A stretch of 60,316 nucleotides of DNA from Clostridium oryzae (lineage in GTDB: Bacteria; Bacillota; Clostridia; Clostridiales; Clostridiaceae): contig NZ_MZGV01000028.1 of assembly GCF_002029235.1 (NCBI RefSeq), positions 1 to 60,316 on the forward strand. The letters run 5' to 3'. A program made the position numbers and the translations under genes. Below the pieces are notes generated by a model that was given only the letters and a program-made list of their open reading frames with translations, ran no database searches and was not told the DNA's origin. Every line of letters starts with the position of its first letter. Position 1 is the first letter of the stretch. Below, piece after piece: positions 51,841-60,220 of this stretch.

Positions 51841-52899
51841 TTAATCATTTGCTAATGAACTTAAAACTGAGTTACCGAACAATCTTCTAAATCTAATAAT
51901 ATTATTATTTTCTCTAGTTGGATGTACCCTATTAGTCAAAAGTATAGTATATATATCATTTTCAACATCTATCCACATGGAAGTTCCCGTAAAACCAGTA
52001 TGCCCAAATGAACCAATGGAAATTATATCTCCGCCGGATGAATTTCTATCACCCTTCACACACCAGCCATACCCTCTATCTTCCCCTAGGCTGGCAGTAT
52101 GATTACGCGTCATAGCTGCAAATCCTAATGGTGATATAAAGTTCCTACCTTTATTAATAAGCATATCAGCAAACTTACATAAATCACTTACGTTTGAGAA
52201 CAAACCCGCATGACCGGAAATACCATCAAAAAATCTTCCATTTTCATCATGACATACGCCAATGAAAGGTTTACCAGACTCTGCATCCATCTCTGTTGCT
52301 GCAATATTGTCTCCCTTAGGATTATAACCTGTGTTATGCATTTCTAAGGGTCTAAAAATATACTTGTCACAAAGAACATCTAATCTGCTTCCGCCTATTT
52401 TCTCAAGTATATATCCCAGCAGAATAAAGGAAAAATCACTGTATATGCATTTTGTTTCTGGCTCATACTCTAATTCAACCCCACAAATATACTTAACAGC
52501 ATCTTCATAATTCCTGCATAACTTGTACAAAGCTTTAAAAGGTACAAAACCAGCTGTATGAGTAAGCAAATTAAAAATAGTTATACTCTCTTTATATTTG
52601 CCTTTAAAATCCTTCAAATAGTAATCAACTTTATCATATACCGAGATCAATCCTTTTTCCATAAATAGCATGAATAATGTGTTTGTAGCTACTACTTTAG
52701 TTAATGAAGCAAGGTCAAACACAGTATCTTTAGTCATTGGAAGTTTATTGGGATATAAACATCTGCTTCCTAAACTATCTGTTCTTAATACACCATTTTT
52801 TCTTCCAACAGCCACTTGTGCTCCAGGAAAATAACCTTTCGAAATAGCATTATCCACCATAGAAAACGCTGAATTCAATTTTTCTTTCTTTATAATCAA
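51841..52899 (-). CDS. Serine hydrolase, beta-lactamase/transpeptidase-like
   Basis: 352 residues of the class C beta-lactamase fold with SxxK in DLASLTKV, Y-S-D in CIYSDFSF and HTG in GSFGHTGFTG. Homologues (YbbE in B. subtilis) sit in the same recycling cluster and are thought to act on peptides or esters of wall fragments; the reaction here is not known. No signal peptide. The start is a TTG at 52899 with GAGGTG 7 nt upstream. It lies 13 nt after murQ. Confidence 0.85.
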   Translation of the reverse strand: MIIKKEKLNSAFSMVDNAISKGYFPGAQVAVGRKNGVLRTDSLGSRCLYPNKLPMTKDTVFDLASLTKVVATNTLFMLFMEKGLISVYDKVDYYLKDFKGKYKESITIFNLLTHTAGFVPFKALYKLCRNYEDAVKYICGVELEYEPETKCIYSDFSFILLGYILEKIGGSRLDVLCDKYIFRPLEMHNTGYNPKGDNIAATEMDAESGKPFIGVCHDENGRFFDGISGHAGLFSNVSDLCKFADMLINKGRNFISPLGFAAMTRNHTASLGEDRGYGWCVKGDRNSSGGDIISIGSFGHTGFTGTSMWIDVENDIYTILLTNRVHPTRENNNIIRFRRLFGNSVLSSLAND

Positions 52900-52912
52900 G
52901 TCATTTCACCTC

Positions 52913-53821
52913 TTATTTGGAATATACTTCAATAGCTTTAGCTACAAATCCATTTCCAGATTGTAAAAGCTCTTCGGCACTTTCCTTATCTACGCCTGTT
53001 TTTAGCATAACAATCGCCACTTTAGGTTTAAAATCTGACTTTTCTAAATATACTTTAGCTTTTCCTTCATCTGCTCCTGTAGCATACTTAATTATTCTTG
53101 CTGCTCTATCTACCAGCTTTTTATTGCTCATCTGCAAATCTACCATTAAATTGCCATATACTTTTCCCAATTTTATCATAGAGGCTGAAGTAAGCATATT
53201 AAGTACAAGCTTTTGCGAGGTTCCTGCTTTCATTCTTGTAGACCCCATAATGACTTCAGGTCCCACAATGGGATTAATACTAATATCCACTTCACTGCCT
53301 ATTAAAGAATTCTGATTATTACTTATACCTATAGTAGTAATTCCGTTCCGTTTAGCTTCTCTTACAGCTCCGATAACAAATGGAGTACGACCACTGGCAG
53401 TTATTCCAACCACAATATCCTTTGGGCTAACACCTTTTTCTGCAACAATTTTTCTCCCCATTTCTTCATCGTCCTCAGCACCTTCTACCGCATTTAAAAT
53501 TGCATCATATCCTCCGGCTATAATTCCTTGAACCATATCATGTTCTGTACCAAAGGTAGGAGGACATTCAGAAGCATCAAGTATTCCCAGTCTTCCGCTT
53601 GTCCCCGCTCCAATATAAAAGAGCCTTCCGTCATTTTTTAATTTCTCAGTAATAATATCAACAGCCATTACAATATTAGGAATTTCTTTTCTTACTGCAT
53701 ATGCAACCTTTATATCCTCATCATTTATACTATTAAGTATTTCTACAGTATTCATAATATCAATGTTTTTAGTATTACTATTTATTTGTTCCGTTGTAAG
53801 TTTTTCTAAACTTGAGTTCAT
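52913..53821 (-). CDS. murQ: N-acetylmuramic acid-6-phosphate etherase
   Basis: 302 residues of the SIS-fold MurQ family: GAGTSGRLGILDASECPPTF, EGAEDDEEMGR, ITASGRTPFV and SNKKLVDRAARI, all conserved. It splits the lactyl ether of MurNAc-6-phosphate to give GlcNAc-6-phosphate and D-lactate, the committed step of MurNAc recycling. The start is the ATG at 53821 with GAGGTG 6 nt upstream. It is the first gene after a strong promoter with a palindrome at the start point. Confidence 0.95.
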   Translation of the reverse strand: MNSSLEKLTTEQINSNTKNIDIMNTVEILNSINDEDIKVAYAVRKEIPNIVMAVDIITEKLKNDGRLFYIGAGTSGRLGILDASECPPTFGTEHDMVQGIIAGGYDAILNAVEGAEDDEEMGRKIVAEKGVSPKDIVVGITASGRTPFVIGAVREAKRNGITTIGISNNQNSLIGSEVDISINPIVGPEVIMGSTRMKAGTSQKLVLNMLTSASMIKLGKVYGNLMVDLQMSNKKLVDRAARIIKYATGADEGKAKVYLEKSDFKPKVAIVMLKTGVDKESAEELLQSGNGFVAKAIEVYSK

Positions 53822-53861
53822 TCTCTGCACCTCATATTAATCAACAATCGACTTTATAAAT

Positions 53862-53911
53862 ATGAAACTTTATTTCATTTTTATCATATAGTTCATAGAA
53901 TAAAATGTCAA
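53862..53911 (-). promoter_or_regulatory. murQ promoter and MurR operator candidate
   Basis: On the minus strand TTGACA (53911-53906), 17 nt, TATGAT (53888-53883), then ATGAAATAAAGTTTCAT (53878-53862), an inverted repeat with 6-bp arms directly at the start point. The string AATAAAGTTTCA recurs before the transporter operon at 60009-60020. RpiR-type repressors often bind such TGAAA/TTTCA sites. Confidence 0.75.
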
Positions 53912-53963
53912 GTACCTACTTATATAATTTGCCGTTTTGACACAAAACTCCATAAATAAAAAT

Positions 53964-54017
53964 GGTAAGAAGTTATTTCCATCGGTTGGAAAATGCCTCC
54001 TCCAACCACTTCCAATC
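53964..54017 (-). repeat. GTCGGCT-core hairpin element, copy 7
   Basis: A core TCCATCGGTTGGAAAATGCC plus TCCTCC lies between imperfect arms (GGTAAGAAGTTATT and AACCACTTCCAATC), then CTATGC. It follows the last transporter gene by 31 nt and precedes the murQ promoter, so it separates the two transcripts. The right side closely matches copy 5. Confidence 0.65.
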
Positions 54018-54048
54018 TATGCACTATTCCTCTTGCCTGCATAATCTT

Positions 54049-54237
54049 CTACCTAATCCATAATTTCGTCAACAGAATTACTCCTATCGAGAAAGCCGCA
54101 AAAATAGTTATTATGATAGGCGCAAACACCTGAAAAGCTGCAATGCTCAATGCTATAAAATCTTTCAAAGAAATCCTTGCGCTCTTTTCTATAAAATCTT
54201 TAGTGTAATCTTTTCTTTTAAAGTGTCCAAATCCCAT
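54049..54237 (-). CDS. Small membrane protein after oppF
   Basis: 62 residues: a charged N-terminus (FKRKDYTKDFIEKSARISLKD) and one long hydrophobic segment (about 32-57). It is not recognised. It begins 3 nt after the oppF stop with GGGG upstream, so it is co-translated with the transporter genes and may be an accessory subunit. Confidence 0.65.
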   Translation of the reverse strand: MGFGHFKRKDYTKDFIEKSARISLKDFIALSIAAFQVFAPIIITIFAAFSIGVILLTKLWIR

Positions 54238-54240
54238 AAC

Positions 54241-55215
54241 TTATACCCCTACATATAAATGACAAGCTACAAAATGGTTATTACCAGTGTTTCTATAAAT
54301 TGGAACCTCATGTAAACACCTCTCAGTTGCGCAATTACACCTTGTATGAAATTTACATCCTGAAGGTGGATTAGCCGGACTTGGAATGTCTCCTTTAAGA
54401 ATTATTCTCTTTCTTTTAAGTGTCGGGTCTGGTATAGGAACTGCCGATAGAAGAGCTTTTGTGTATGGATGAAGCGGATTTTTGAATAATTCTTCACTTT
54501 CTGCAAGTTCAACGATACTTCCAAGATACATAACACCGATTCTTTGGCATATATGCTGAACTACGCTTAAATCATGAGAAATAAAGAGGCAAGAAAAACC
54601 TTTTTTATGCTGCAATTCCACAAGCAGATTTATAATTTGTGCCTGTATTGAAACATCAAGAGCTGAAACTGGCTCATCAGCTACGATAAATCTAGGATTT
54701 AATATAAGTGCACGTGCAATACCTATCCTCTGTCTTTGTCCCCCTGAAAACTCGTGCGGAAATCTTTCTATATGATAGGGTGCCAGTCCACAAGCAGTTA
54801 TCATGGCCATAACCCTTTCATTCAGTTCTCTCTTTGTACACAGCTTGTGATCTAAAAGAGCTTCTCCTACAATATCCCCAACTGTCATTCTTGGATTCAA
54901 TGAACTATATGGATCCTGAAATATCATCTGCATTTCAGGTCTAATCTTTCTCATATTGTTTTTATTATATCCAAAAATGTCTTTACCCTTATATAAAACA
55001 CTTCCAGCCGTTTTGTCCATCAGCCTTAGAATAGTTCTTCCAGTAGTGGTTTTACCGCAGCCGGATTCACCTACAAGTCCCATAATCTCATTTTCTTTAA
55101 TGTCAAAAGACACATCATCAACGCTTTTCACAAAACCAGTAACTTTCCGGAAGAACCCACTTTTGATAGGAAAGTATTTCTTCAAGTGTTCCACCTTTAT
55201 GACTACTTCTGTCAT
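54241..55215 (-). CDS. oppF: Oligopeptide-type ABC transporter ATPase (OppF)
   Basis: 324 residues: Walker A GESGCGKT, signature FSGGQRQRIG, Walker B FIVADEPVSALD and the C-terminal Opp/Dpp extension with the cysteines of CKFHTRCNCATERC that bind a [4Fe-4S] cluster in related proteins. It drives import with OppD. In this cluster the cargo is probably peptidoglycan fragments. It abuts the oppD stop. Confidence 0.9.
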   Translation of the reverse strand: MTEVVIKVEHLKKYFPIKSGFFRKVTGFVKSVDDVSFDIKENEIMGLVGESGCGKTTTGRTILRLMDKTAGSVLYKGKDIFGYNKNNMRKIRPEMQMIFQDPYSSLNPRMTVGDIVGEALLDHKLCTKRELNERVMAMITACGLAPYHIERFPHEFSGGQRQRIGIARALILNPRFIVADEPVSALDVSIQAQIINLLVELQHKKGFSCLFISHDLSVVQHICQRIGVMYLGSIVELAESEELFKNPLHPYTKALLSAVPIPDPTLKRKRIILKGDIPSPANPPSGCKFHTRCNCATERCLHEVPIYRNTGNNHFVACHLYVGV

Positions 55216-56193
55216 TTATTCTCCCCCCTCATAGAGCCAGCAGGAAACGCTATGTCCCTCTTCGACCTTTTTTAATTCAGGTGCTATCGTTCTACATATA
55301 TCTTTTGCCATACTGCATCTAGGATTAAAATAGCAGCCCCTTGGCATATCCAGCGGGTTAGGTACTTGACCAGGAATAGAATATAGCATATCCTGATGAT
55401 GATTTATCCTAGGTTTTGATTTTAATAATCCTACTGTATACGGATGCTTAGGATTTTTATAAAGTTCAATCACCGGTGATTCTTCTACTATTTTGCCAGC
55501 ATACATAACAACAACGTAATCAGCCATTTCAGCTACTACACCTAAATCATGAGTTATAAGCATAATGGATGTATTTACTTTTTCCTTTAAATCTCTTAGA
55601 ATATCTAAAATTTGCGCCTGTATAGTGACATCAAGTGCTGTTGTAGGCTCATCTGCTATGATAAGCTTTGGATTGCAGCATATCGCCATGGCTATCATAA
55701 CCCTCTGTCTCATCCCACCGCTGAGTTCATGCGGATAGCAATTGACTATATTACCCGCCCTAGGTATCTTCACAAGTTCAAGCATTTCTATTGCAACCTT
55801 TCTTGCTTCACTTTTACCGATACCTTTATGCAATATTAAAGATTCTTCTATTTGATTTCCTATAGTGAAAACTGGATTTAATGATGTCATAGGTTCCTGA
55901 AATATAACAGAAATCTGATTTCCACGCACATTTCTGATTTCGTTTTTATCTAGCTTCAATAAATCCCTGCCTTTAAAAACAATCTCTCCACCTTCAATTT
56001 TTCCTGGCGGATTAGGTATTAAACGCATTATAGACATTGCCGTAATACTTTTTCCGCATCCAGATTCTCCAACAACGGCTAGCGTTTCTTTTTCTCCTAT
56101 TTTAAAGCTTACATCATCTACAGCTTTTACTACACCCTCTTCAGTGTAAAAATATGTTCTAAGATTTCTTACTTCCAGTAACTTCTCCTCCAT
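55216..56193 (-). CDS. oppD: Oligopeptide-type ABC transporter ATPase (OppD)
   Basis: 325 residues: Walker A GESGCGKS, signature LSGGMRQRVM, Walker B LIIADEPTTALD and a C-terminal cysteine cluster (GCYFNPRCSMAKDIC). It is the partner of OppF. AGGAGG lies 7 nt before the ATG, 11 nt after oppC. Confidence 0.9.
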   Translation of the reverse strand: MEEKLLEVRNLRTYFYTEEGVVKAVDDVSFKIGEKETLAVVGESGCGKSITAMSIMRLIPNPPGKIEGGEIVFKGRDLLKLDKNEIRNVRGNQISVIFQEPMTSLNPVFTIGNQIEESLILHKGIGKSEARKVAIEMLELVKIPRAGNIVNCYPHELSGGMRQRVMIAMAICCNPKLIIADEPTTALDVTIQAQILDILRDLKEKVNTSIMLITHDLGVVAEMADYVVVMYAGKIVEESPVIELYKNPKHPYTVGLLKSKPRINHHQDMLYSIPGQVPNPLDMPRGCYFNPRCSMAKDICRTIAPELKKVEEGHSVSCWLYEGGE

Positions 56194-56204
56194 GGTGATA
56201 CCTC

Positions 56205-57125
56205 CTACTTCTTTAATTTAGGATCTAACGCATCCCTTAGTCCGTCGCCAAAAATGTTTATAGACATTACAGTTAAAAATATACAAATACCTGCTGGCAT
56301 CCAAAGCCATGGATAATGTTCAAGTTTGTAAAGATCCGTTACTGATTGAATCATGTTTCCCCAAGAAGGTGTAGGAGGAACAACTCCTAGTCCTAGAAAG
56401 CTTAACGAAGACTCAGTTAGAATAGCTCCCCCTATGTTTAATGTAGCAGCAACTATAATTGATGGTATTGTATTTGGAAGAAGATGTTTGAATATCTTCC
56501 TTCTATCTTTAAGTCCCAAGCAGTCAGCTGCCAGCATAAACTCCTGTTCCCTTAATGTAAGTATTTGACCTCTTACTATACGACAGAGTCCTGACCAGGA
56601 AAGGATTCCTATTACAAACATCAGAAAAGGGACTCTGTATATTGACGAGATTTTCAAGTCACTGAAAATTGCTCCTAGAACAATAAGTATAGGAAAAAAT
56701 GGGACACACATAAAAATATCAGCTATTCTCATAATTATGCTGTCTATTATCCCACCATAAAAACCTGAAATGGCACCTAATGCACTTCCGACAACAATTT
56801 CTACGACGACGGCTGAAATACCTACTGCAATGGAAATTCTTCCAGCACACATAAGCCTTGTTAAAACATCTCTGCCCAATTCGTCCGTACCTAACAGATG
56901 AGCGAAAGATGGTCCAATATTGATACTGTTATAATCCATTGTTTCAGAAGTATATGATGATATTATCGGTACAAATATTGAAAGAAAGATAATAGCAACT
57001 AATATAGACAAACCTATAAAAGCCAATTTATTTTTTTTCAATCTGTTCCATACCATTCTTGATGGGCTAATAATAGTGTTGCTGCTCTTTACCTGTGATT
57101 TATTATTTTCTGCCTTCATCTCCAT
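56205..57125 (-). CDS. oppC: Oligopeptide-type ABC transporter permease (OppC)
   Basis: 306 residues with an N-terminal cytoplasmic tail, a first helix (about 33-55), the outer-loop GTDELGRDVLTRLM and five more helices. The EAA loop that docks the ATPase is near EQEFMLAADCLG. The start is the ATG at 57125 with GAGGTG 7 nt upstream; the longer TTG frame overlaps oppB. Confidence 0.9.
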   Translation of the reverse strand: MEMKAENNKSQVKSSNTIISPSRMVWNRLKKNKLAFIGLSILVAIIFLSIFVPIISSYTSETMDYNSINIGPSFAHLLGTDELGRDVLTRLMCAGRISIAVGISAVVVEIVVGSALGAISGFYGGIIDSIIMRIADIFMCVPFFPILIVLGAIFSDLKISSIYRVPFLMFVIGILSWSGLCRIVRGQILTLREQEFMLAADCLGLKDRRKIFKHLLPNTIPSIIVAATLNIGGAILTESSLSFLGLGVVPPTPSWGNMIQSVTDLYKLEHYPWLWMPAGICIFLTVMSINIFGDGLRDALDPKLKK

Positions 57126-57136
57126 TTTCCCGCACC

Positions 57137-58105
57137 TCAATCTTCCAATCTAATTCTAGGATCAACTGCTGCATAAGCCACATCTGCTATTAGATTTCCT
57201 AGAAGGGTAAGTACTGCAATTAGCATATTAAAACCCATCAGCAACGGATAGTCTCTGTCATTAACTGCCTGCAGCGTTACTCTGCCAATCCCCGGCCATG
57301 AAAAAATCTGTTCTGTAATGATAGCACCGCAAAACAAACCTGGAAGCCACATTCCAAGTATAGTTATAACGGGAATGAGACTATTTCTAAGAGCATGTTT
57401 ATATATAACAACTTTCTCTTTGAGTCCTTTTGCTCTAGCTGTCCTTATATAATCCTGTCTTATCACCTCCAGCATGCTTGTACGCATATAACGCATAAGA
57501 CTTGCTACTCTTTCAATTGTTAAGACAAAAAAAGGTAGAAACATGTGATGAAGTATATCGCCAAACTTTGCAAGACCTGTCGCATTACTCCCTGCTGTTG
57601 TCATTCCAGACACCGGAAATATTTTAAGATCTATTGCAAAAAACTTAATTAAAATTAGACCAGCAAAGAATGCAGGCAGTGATATTCCTATTAGCGCTAG
57701 CACTGTGAAAACCGAATCAAAAACAGAATATTGGCGTGTAGCAGAAATTACTCCAAGAGGTATTGCAATAATAATAGATGCTATACAAGCTGCAATAGCA
57801 AGAGCAAACGAATTCCATATATAGCTTTTTATCACTTTGCTCACAGGTTCCTTATATTCAAGTGAATATCCTAAATCACCTTTGACAGCATTTTCAAGCC
57901 AATATACATATTGAGCTGGCTTAGATCTATCCAGATGATACAAATGTCTTAACTGCTTTTCTCTTTCTGCTGTAAAATGGCTATTTGCACTCATGCTGTC
58001 AACTATATCACCGGGCGCCAGTGAAAATATAAAAAATATGATAAGTGAAGTTCCTATAAGTATAGGAATCATTTGAAGCAACCTTTTCGCTATATATCTA
58101 AACAT
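57137..58105 (-). CDS. oppB: Oligopeptide-type ABC transporter permease (OppB)
   Basis: 322 residues with a first helix (about 10-30), an outer loop of the usual length and five further helices. The ATPase-docking loop is RQDYIRTARAKGLKE. AAGGAG lies 7 nt before the ATG. A double hairpin separates it from the binding-protein gene upstream, a typical place to lower permease expression relative to the binding protein. Confidence 0.9.
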   Translation of the reverse strand: MFRYIAKRLLQMIPILIGTSLIIFFIFSLAPGDIVDSMSANSHFTAEREKQLRHLYHLDRSKPAQYVYWLENAVKGDLGYSLEYKEPVSKVIKSYIWNSFALAIAACIASIIIAIPLGVISATRQYSVFDSVFTVLALIGISLPAFFAGLILIKFFAIDLKIFPVSGMTTAGSNATGLAKFGDILHHMFLPFFVLTIERVASLMRYMRTSMLEVIRQDYIRTARAKGLKEKVVIYKHALRNSLIPVITILGMWLPGLFCGAIITEQIFSWPGIGRVTLQAVNDRDYPLLMGFNMLIAVLTLLGNLIADVAYAAVDPRIRLED

Positions 58106-58145
58106 CTTAAAACTCCTTTTCTATTATGGCTTACAGTAGCGAGTA

Positions 58146-58199
58146 AAGTCTGTGGGCTGAAAAGTTCCTCAGCGTTAAAGGTCTAAATGACCTTTAACG
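58146..58199 (-). repeat. Core-plus-hairpin element between binding protein and permease
   Basis: GTCTGTGGGCTGAAAAGTTC plus CTCAGC matches the family core (copy 8). Beside it CGTTAAAGGTC (58173-58183) and GACCTTTAACG (58189-58199) form an 11-bp perfect hairpin with loop TAAAT, the same apical sequence as at 31469-31480. It lies directly after the binding-protein stop. Confidence 0.6.
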
Positions 58200-58222
58200 A
58201 TTTATCTATGAGTATGAATGAA

Positions 58223-59932
58223 TTATTTAATTTCAGCTTGATACAAAAAATATGGATAATACTTATACGGTAAAAATTTTATTCCGCTTATTCTAGAGTT
58301 GCATGCCCATAAAGTTTCTGCCTGATAAGTGAATAAAAACGGCAAATCTTCATTTATCTTTCTGTAAATCTTCTGCTCAATAACAGTTCGCTTCTTTATA
58401 TCATTCTCACTGTAAGCTTCATTGATAAGCTTATCAACTTCAGCATTTGAATATCCGTTATAGTTATTAGGAGCATCAGACTGAAAATTTGCACTCAAAT
58501 CTGATGATAGAACATCCGAACCGATAGCAGTACCCATAAAGTAAGCTTCAAACTTCCTCTGTCTCATCTTCCCAAGTAAAGTATTCAAATCCATTATTTG
58601 CGGCTCAAGCTCTATTCCTAGTTTCCTTAAACATGCCTTTACAATAGGTATATTACTTTGACTTGTTGTGCTAGTAGAAGAACAAAGTATATGAATTTTA
58701 AACTTAACACCCTCCTTCTCTCTAATCCCATCGGAACCTTTTTTCCATCCTGCTTCGTCTAGCAGCTTATTTGCCTTGCTCGGATTATATTTGTACTGAT
58801 TAACGTCATTTACATATGAAGGATGTGCCTTTGATTGGGGTTCATTATATACAAATGCATTACCTTTAAAAAGGGTTTTTACCATCTGTTCTCTGTTTAA
58901 CCCATACTCTATAGCTTGTCTAACTCTCTTGTCACTAAACATTGGGTTTTTACAATTTACCCCTATATAAGAAATACTTGACGATGGATATATCGTATAA
59001 TCTACAAATCCTAATGCCTTTAACTGACTTATATTCTCTGGTGTCGCATCAAACGTATCTATATCTGTCTCACCTGACTCTAGATTCTGCATATTATTAC
59101 TTGTTGTTGTCACTTTAAATATGATATTTTTAGTTTTAGGTTCACCCTTCCAATAATATTTGTTAGCCGTTAAGTCAACTTCCTGTCCAGGTATATATTT
59201 CACAACTCTATACGGTCCGCACCCTATAGGCTTTCGAACTCTTGCTTCAATTCCTTTGGTATTTCCCTGCTTATAATCTTTTCCAAAATACTCTTTAGAA
59301 ATGATAGAAGTGCCTATTAAATATAAAATTGAGGAATTACGTTTCTCTAGCGTAACAGATATGGTATGCTTGTCAATTACTTTAAGGCCTTCAACATCCT
59401 TAGCCGTTCCTTTATTGTACTCCTTCCACCCTTTAATCCCCATAGCTGAAGGATCTGTACCCCCAGAATAGGTGGAATCACATAAAAATTGCAGTGTAAA
59501 CTTTACATCATCTGCCGTAAGTGGTGTTCCATCGCTAAATTTCACATCATCCCTTAAATGAAATGTATAGGTTAGTCCATCTTTTGATATATCCCATTTT
59601 TTAGCTATTCCTGGTATAGGATTCCCAGCATCATCCCAATCGACTAAACCATCTGATGCTGCATAGCTAACGTAAGTGTCCGCCAGTGTTTGAGCATAAT
59701 AGCATATAAAATTTCCACCAATCAGATTGCTTCCTATTACTATGGTATCCTTTCTGTTTTTTGCTGAAGCAGGATTTTTGCTTGGTTCTTTACCTTTTAC
59801 TATCTTTACCACATTCTCCGCCTTAGCTTGCTTTATCGGAGCATTAATAACAGTTTTCTTCGCACATGAAGTAAAAATAGTGGAAAAAGTCATCGTAAGA
59901 ATTATAGGTATAACAACAAACTTTTTTTTCAT
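58223..59932 (-). CDS. oppA: Peptide/muropeptide-binding lipoprotein (SBP family 5)
   Basis: 569 residues: a lipoprotein signal with the lipobox ending at C23 (IFTSC), then a family 5 solute-binding protein (SDGTPLTADDVKFTLQ, YGLNREQMV, NEDLPFLFTYQ). It is anchored outside the membrane and delivers substrate to OppBC. Gene context (murQ, nagZ, namZ, murK) points to wall peptides or muropeptides rather than general peptides. GGGAGG lies 7 nt before the ATG. It is first in the operon. Confidence 0.88.
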   Translation of the reverse strand: MKKKFVVIPIILTMTFSTIFTSCAKKTVINAPIKQAKAENVVKIVKGKEPSKNPASAKNRKDTIVIGSNLIGGNFICYYAQTLADTYVSYAASDGLVDWDDAGNPIPGIAKKWDISKDGLTYTFHLRDDVKFSDGTPLTADDVKFTLQFLCDSTYSGGTDPSAMGIKGWKEYNKGTAKDVEGLKVIDKHTISVTLEKRNSSILYLIGTSIISKEYFGKDYKQGNTKGIEARVRKPIGCGPYRVVKYIPGQEVDLTANKYYWKGEPKTKNIIFKVTTTSNNMQNLESGETDIDTFDATPENISQLKALGFVDYTIYPSSSISYIGVNCKNPMFSDKRVRQAIEYGLNREQMVKTLFKGNAFVYNEPQSKAHPSYVNDVNQYKYNPSKANKLLDEAGWKKGSDGIREKEGVKFKIHILCSSTSTTSQSNIPIVKACLRKLGIELEPQIMDLNTLLGKMRQRKFEAYFMGTAIGSDVLSSDLSANFQSDAPNNYNGYSNAEVDKLINEAYSENDIKKRTVIEQKIYRKINEDLPFLFTYQAETLWACNSRISGIKFLPYKYYPYFLYQAEIK

Positions 59933-60008
59933 TTTATTCCTCCCAAATTCAAACCAATATTATATTTATGCAAGTAATATTAATAGATATGTTTGTTTTT
60001 TTGTATTT

Positions 60009-60057
60009 TGAAACTTTATTTTATATATATATTATATTTCGTAAAACATAATATCAA
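60009..60057 (-). promoter_or_regulatory. oppA promoter with second MurR-type site
   Basis: On the minus strand TTGATA (60057-60052), 15 nt, TATAAT (60036-60031) and then AATAAAGTTTCA (60020-60009), the same 12-mer as in the murQ operator. The left half of the palindrome is weaker here. Confidence 0.55.
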
Positions 60058-60131
60058 ACTTTTATGCACTTTTTTTGCTACATATTAATAAATTTACAAT
60101 ATACAGATACTTAAATTGTAATTGTAAATTT

Positions 60132-60145
60132 TAAATACGTTTTCA
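60132..60145 (-). promoter_or_regulatory. cre-like site
   Basis: TGAAAACGTATTTA matches the CcpA cre pattern (TGNAANCGNWWWCA) except one position near the end. It lies about 200 nt upstream of oppA and could bring carbon control. Confidence 0.35.
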
Positions 60146-60190
60146 TATTGCGTTTTTTTGATAATTCCGCTATTGTATTCCATATAAAAT

Positions 60191-60211
60191 AAAAAAATCC
60201 CCTACCGGGGA
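60191..60211 (-). terminator. Intrinsic terminator of the right-edge gene
   Basis: On the minus strand TCCCC-GGTA-GGGGA is followed by TTTTTTT, 10 nt after the stop of the partial gene. It insulates the opp promoter. Confidence 0.8.
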
Positions 60212-60220
60212 CTATGAGTT

